Assembly (NCBI GenBank): GCA_013287435.1
Contig: JABDDU010000004.1
Location: 18,030-76,327, forward strand
DNA: 58,298 nucleotides
Reading direction: 5' to 3'
From: Verrucomicrobiota bacterium
GTDB taxonomy: Bacteria > Pseudomonadota > Gammaproteobacteria > Coxiellales > Coxiellaceae
Part shown: positions 55,330 through 58,298 of the stretch, piece after piece
How the letters are laid out: each line of letters opens with the position of its first letter
How positions within the stretch are numbered: the first letter of the stretch is position 1
The notes under the pieces: generated by a model
Database searches by the model: none
Told to the model about the DNA's origin: nothing
The model's input: only the letters and a program-made list of their open reading frames with translations
Position numbers and translations under genes: made by a program

Positions 55330-56121
55330 GTGGCAAAAATTATTGCGATTGCTAATCAAAAAGGCGGTGTTGGTAAAACCACCACGGCTGTGAATTTGTG
55401 TGCATCGTTAGCGGCGATAAAACGCCGTGTTTTACTGGTTGATTCTGATCCACAAGGAAGCGCAACCGTCGGTTGTGGTATTGATAAACAAACAGTAAAA
55501 GCCTCGCTCAATGATGTTTTGTTAGGAAATGCAAAAGCGGCGGATGCATTGATTATCACGCGATGGGGATTTGCATTGTTGCCAGCCAATAGCGATTTAA
55601 CGGTTGCAGAAGTGCGCTTATTGCAATCTGATCAGCGTGAACAACAGCTAAAAAATGCATTAACCACACTGAGCGAGCATTACGAATTTATTATTATCGA
55701 TTGTCCGCCCTCATTAAATATGTTGACAGTGAATGCCTTTGCAGCCAGCAACAGTGTTTTAGTGCCTGTTCAATGTGAATATTATGCGTTGGAAGGATTA
55801 ACGAGTTTATTAAACAGCATTGAGAAAATTCGTTGCGCAGTGAATCCGCATTTACAATTAGAAGGTTTATTACGTACGATGTACGATGGACGTACGCGCT
55901 TGACAGTTGAAGTTTCTGAGCAATTAATCGAACATTTTGGCGCAAAAGTGTATCATTCTGTGATTCCACGCAATGTGCGTTTGGCAGAAGCGCCCAGTCA
56001 CGGTATGCCAATATTGGGATATGACAATCGTTCACAAGGTGCGGCAGCGTATTTGGCATTGGCAAGTGAAATGGTGCGAAGACAGGAACAAGCGTTAGCA
56101 GTCATTCCCGCTGAACAGTGA
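55330..56121 (+). CDS. parA: Chromosome partitioning ATPase ParA (Soj)
   Basis: 263 residues with GTG start. The deviant Walker A KGGVGKTT is at 11-18, then DSDPQGSAT and [10 protein letters not shown]. Chromosomal type Ia without an N-terminal helix-turn-helix, the usual form beside parB near the origin. It forms DNA-bound dimers that pull ParB-parS complexes apart. Its stop codon is the first base of a 119-base hairpin structure, unlike the tight parA-parB coupling seen in many relatives. Confidence 0.96.
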   Translation: MAKIIAIANQKGGVGKTTTAVNLCASLAAIKRRVLLVDSDPQGSATVGCGIDKQTVKASLNDVLLGNAKAADALIITRWGFALLPANSDLTVAEVRLLQSDQREQQLKNALTTLSEHYEFIIIDCPPSLNMLTVNAFAASNSVLVPVQCEYYALEGLTSLLNSIEKIRCAVNPHLQLEGLLRTMYDGRTRLTVEVSEQLIEHFGAKVYHSVIPRNVRLAEAPSHGMPILGYDNRSQGAAAYLALASEMVRRQEQALAVIPAEQ

Positions 56122-56239
56122 ATTTTTATCTTTGGGGGATATTGAATGATAATTTGTTTCGGAAATGCTCATGTACGAACAAGTACACTCCGCTTTCCTC
56201 AACAAATTATCCTTCAATCTTCCCTCAAATCTAAAAATT
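56121..56239. repeat. Very long imperfect hairpin between parA and parB, repeat family B copy 2
   Basis: Arms of about 56-57 bases (56121-56176 and 56183-56239) pair imperfectly around a loop GAACAA. Within the stem, ATTGAATGATAATTTGTT pairs with AACAAATTATCCTTCAAT at 17 of 18 positions. On the reverse strand the centre reads GTGTACTTGTTCGTACAT then GAGCATTTC, matching the hairpin at 10722 at 17 of 18 core bases. It may uncouple parB expression from parA or be a MITE; the A of the parA TGA lies at its edge. Confidence 0.8.
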
Positions 56240-56288
56240 TAAGTTAATCAACCTGCTGAGCGGGAACCACTGAAACGATAGAGGTTTT

Positions 56289-57227
56289 ATGAACATCAAA
56301 AAACGTGGTCTCGGTAAAGGATTAAGTGATCTCGGCCTCGGCGCATTACTCGGTGATTTGCAAAGACCCGCAGCTGCGATCAGCGATTCCGAATTAATTC
56401 CAACGATTTTATCTTCAGGTAATGCTATTTCGGTGGATGGCCAATTAAAAAAATTACCGATGGACGCATTAAAACCCGGAAAATATCAACCGCGCAAAAT
56501 GATGGCGCCGGAAGCATTAGAAGAATTAGCGAATTCCATTCGAAACCAAGGCGTGATTCAACCAATTATTGTGCGCCCCATTGCTCACAATCACTATGAA
56601 ATTATTGCAGGTGAGCGCCGTTGGCGCGCAGCACAATTAGCGCAATTATCTTACATTCCCGCCATTATTCGTGATATTACCGATGAAACAGCCATGTTAA
56701 TGGCGCTCATTGAAAATATTCAACGGCGTGATTTAAATGTGATCGAAGAAGCGAATGCATTAAATCGATTAATGAATGAATTTCAAATGACCCATCAAGC
56801 CGTTGCTGATGCCGTTGGAAAATCACGCACGAATATCACGAATATTTTGCGTTTATTAAAATTAAATGCTCGCGTGCGTGGATTCGTTGAAACGGAAAAA
56901 CTAGAAATGGGTCACGCACGTGCATTGTTGGTTTTGGAAGAAGAAAAACAGAATCACGTAGCGGATATTATTATTGCACGTGGATTATCCGTGCGTGAAA
57001 CAGAAGATTTAATTCGCAAAATGATGAGCGTGTCATCAGAAAATAATTTTACTTCTTCTGAAAAAATAGTACTGCATACCTTGCAAGATCGTCTGATGCA
57101 AAAATTAGGCGTAAAAGTTTCTGTAACGCAAAATGCGAAAGGACGTGGCAAATTAATTATTGAGTATAACAACGAAAAAGAATTGGAAAATTTGTTATCT
57201 CATTTGCACTATACCGTTCGCGATTGA
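56289..57227 (+). CDS. parB: Chromosome partitioning protein ParB (Spo0J)
   Basis: 312 residues. N-terminal KKRGLGKGLSDLG is the ParA-interacting start; DALKPGKYQPRKMM and IRNQGVIQPIIVRP begin the ParB/Srx CTPase domain, with GERRWRAAQLAQL as the clamp box; the helix-turn-helix MTHQAVADAVGKSRTNITNI follows, then a dimerising C-terminal part. A GAGG Shine-Dalgarno precedes the ATG by four or five bases. It binds parS sites; I see no TGTTTCACGTGAAACA-like site in the window. Confidence 0.96.
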   Translation: MNIKKRGLGKGLSDLGLGALLGDLQRPAAAISDSELIPTILSSGNAISVDGQLKKLPMDALKPGKYQPRKMMAPEALEELANSIRNQGVIQPIIVRPIAHNHYEIIAGERRWRAAQLAQLSYIPAIIRDITDETAMLMALIENIQRRDLNVIEEANALNRLMNEFQMTHQAVADAVGKSRTNITNILRLLKLNARVRGFVETEKLEMGHARALLVLEEEKQNHVADIIIARGLSVRETEDLIRKMMSVSSENNFTSSEKIVLHTLQDRLMQKLGVKVSVTQNAKGRGKLIIEYNNEKELENLLSHLHYTVRD

Positions 57228-57276
57228 ATTTTAGGTGTTGCAATAGTTCAATGCGCTCACGGTAATCTGGATTGGT

Positions 57277-57391
57277 GAAAGAGGAAAAATTATTTTTCCT
57301 CTTTCATTTAAGAGGGGAATCGCGATTCTCCCCTTAAAAATCCCCATCGCGATAAGTGAATGAAAATTAGGTTTACATCTAATTTTCATTC
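57277..57391 (+). terminator. Three successive hairpins between parB and the next gene
   Basis: Stem 1 is 57277-57289 with 57293-57305 (13 bp, 3-base loop), probably the parB terminator region. Stem 2, around GAATCGCGATTC (about 57309-57335), is imperfect with a run of A after it. Stem 3 is 57358-57370 with 57379-57391 (13 bp perfect, 8-base loop), ending 14 bp before the next ATG; being in the 5' leader of the outer-membrane gene it could affect its translation or stability. Confidence 0.6.
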
Positions 57392-57405
57392 GTAATGGGT
57401 ATAAA

Positions 57406-58140
57406 ATGGATTTTATGCAAAAAACTATTCGATTATTTTCTTGCGGTGTTTTATTTTTTTCTTCACTCACCCTAGCTCATGCAAAACCCGTTGCCACACT
57501 TTCTTTGGGTGTTGATAATGTAACCATCAATCAAACCAACACCAATGTAATATATATTCCCCCATTTTATAATACGTATGCAGGCAGTAATGAGAGTGAT
57601 ACCCAATTATTAGGCGGGATTTTTTTGGGGACGGAATTTGATTTTAGATCATTATGGGATTGGCAATTGGGATTAAGTTATTATTCAAATAGCGCGTTTT
57701 TGGTGCAAGGTCAAGTATATGAATTTGGTCTTCCCGCCTACAATAGTGTTGGTTATGAATATGATGTGCAAAGTCAGCGTGCTTTAGTGGAAACAAAATT
57801 GTTATACACACTCAGAAAAATTTTTCATCCGTATGTTGATGTGGGTATTGGCGAATCTTTTAATTTAGCCAGTAATTACATGGAATACCCGATTACGTCG
57901 GATGGTGCGCCGATGTCGCAGCCATTTGGAAGTAAATCCATGAATAATTTCACCTACCTGGTTGGATTAGGTGTTGATATGGATGTCACTCATTATTTGC
58001 GCGTTGGTTTTGGTTACCGATATGCCGATTTAGGAAAAGCGGGTTTAGGAACAACACCGTTAGAACAAGATACTGCAACACTGAAAAATAAATTTATCAC
58101 GAGTAATGAATTTTTGTTACAGATAAGCGCTGTTTGTTAA
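57406..58140 (+). CDS. Outer-membrane beta-barrel protein
   Basis: 244 residues. Signal peptide with hydrophobic core and AHA before KPVATLSLG; the mature chain has repeated amphipathic, Gly/Tyr-rich strands (FDFRSLWDWQLGLSYYSN, HPYVDVGIGESF, YLRVGFGYRYADLGKAG) and ends with a hydrophobic strand, typical of an OmpA/OprF-like or autotransporter-independent surface barrel. A second ATG at 57415 is possible. It is not obviously paralogous to the pair at 48520 and 49129. A family A repeat starts 9 bp after its stop. Confidence 0.75.
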   Translation: MDFMQKTIRLFSCGVLFFSSLTLAHAKPVATLSLGVDNVTINQTNTNVIYIPPFYNTYAGSNESDTQLLGGIFLGTEFDFRSLWDWQLGLSYYSNSAFLVQGQVYEFGLPAYNSVGYEYDVQSQRALVETKLLYTLRKIFHPYVDVGIGESFNLASNYMEYPITSDGAPMSQPFGSKSMNNFTYLVGLGVDMDVTHYLRVGFGYRYADLGKAGLGTTPLEQDTATLKNKFITSNEFLLQISAVC

Positions 58141-58149
58141 GTTTGTTAA

Positions 58150-58298
58150 ATGCGAATTAAGAGCTGAACTTTTTGTATCCGCTCGGAATGTTGTGGTTAG
58201 GATGGTTTTCGGGGAGACGCCGTAAATACATCCGTGTAGGCTTGCTTGGTGTGGCATCCATGTCACACACACTCCCCTCAAACCATCCGCAACCCCAA
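58150..58298 (-). repeat. Dispersed palindromic repeat family A, copy 3 (inverted, truncated by window end)
   Basis: It starts ATGCGAATTAAGAGCT like the other copies and then reads the right half of copies 1 and 2 on the opposite strand (GTTGTGGTTAGGATGGTTTT). About 149 of 188 bases lie in the window. Like copies 1 and 2, it begins soon after the stop codon of a gene. Confidence 0.9.

Overview
The window is an AT-rich gammaproteobacterial chromosome segment made of two blocks. About 358-44271 is a large surface-polysaccharide (O-antigen/LPS) locus. About 44406-57227 is the conserved replication-origin-proximal block rpmH-rnpA-yidD-yidC-mnmE-mnmG-rsmG-parA-parB. That gene order, the AT richness, small paralogous outer-membrane barrels and a long acidic/coiled orphan protein suggest a member of the Legionellales (Legionella/Coxiella relatives). 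This placement is inference; no rRNA or tRNA gene was seen that would settle it.

Polysaccharide locus. Genes form short operons on alternating strands. Nucleotide-sugar enzymes present: a CDP-sugar set (rfbF, rfbG, and an RfbH/ColD-like PMP dehydratase with His in place of the catalytic Lys), a ThDP enzyme that may act on it, Ugd, UDP-glucuronate 4-epimerase, UDP-glucuronate decarboxylase, a WecB-type 2-epimerase, a NeuB-like synthase, several SDR enzymes, a fused MDR/Gfo-Idh oxidoreductase, ManC, GalU and Pgi. Two AsnB-type amidotransferases, three or more methyltransferases, about nine glycosyltransferases, a Wzx-type flippase, two GtrA proteins, a GtrB-like transferase and three large multi-pass membrane proteins complete a chemically elaborate O-chain assembly line with amidated uronic acids and probably a branched or deoxy sugar.

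Origin-proximal block. rpmH (with a textbook sigma70 promoter) and rnpA, yidD, yidC form a tight operon. mnmE and mnmG, which encode the two subunits of one tRNA-modifying enzyme, both carry in-frame tandem CTCACA tracts translated as His-Thr repeats (two in mnmE, one in mnmG). Two paralogous outer-membrane proteins sit between them. mnmG and rsmG, normally adjacent, are separated by about 3.1 kb holding an orphan protein gene, a broken phosphoribosyltransferase gene, a DUF4143-type ATPase and a nested transposon remnant with an 8-bp target duplication.

Repeats. At least two dispersed, palindromic, non-coding repeat families are present: family A (188 bp, near 29.7, 46.8 and 58.1 kb, plus degenerate/deleted relatives near 0.15 and 40.4 kb) and family B (large hairpins near 10.7 and 56.1 kb). 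There is also a cluster of four 17-bp palindromes with compensatory base changes between yidC and mnmE. dnaA, oriC and a consensus parS were not found in the window.
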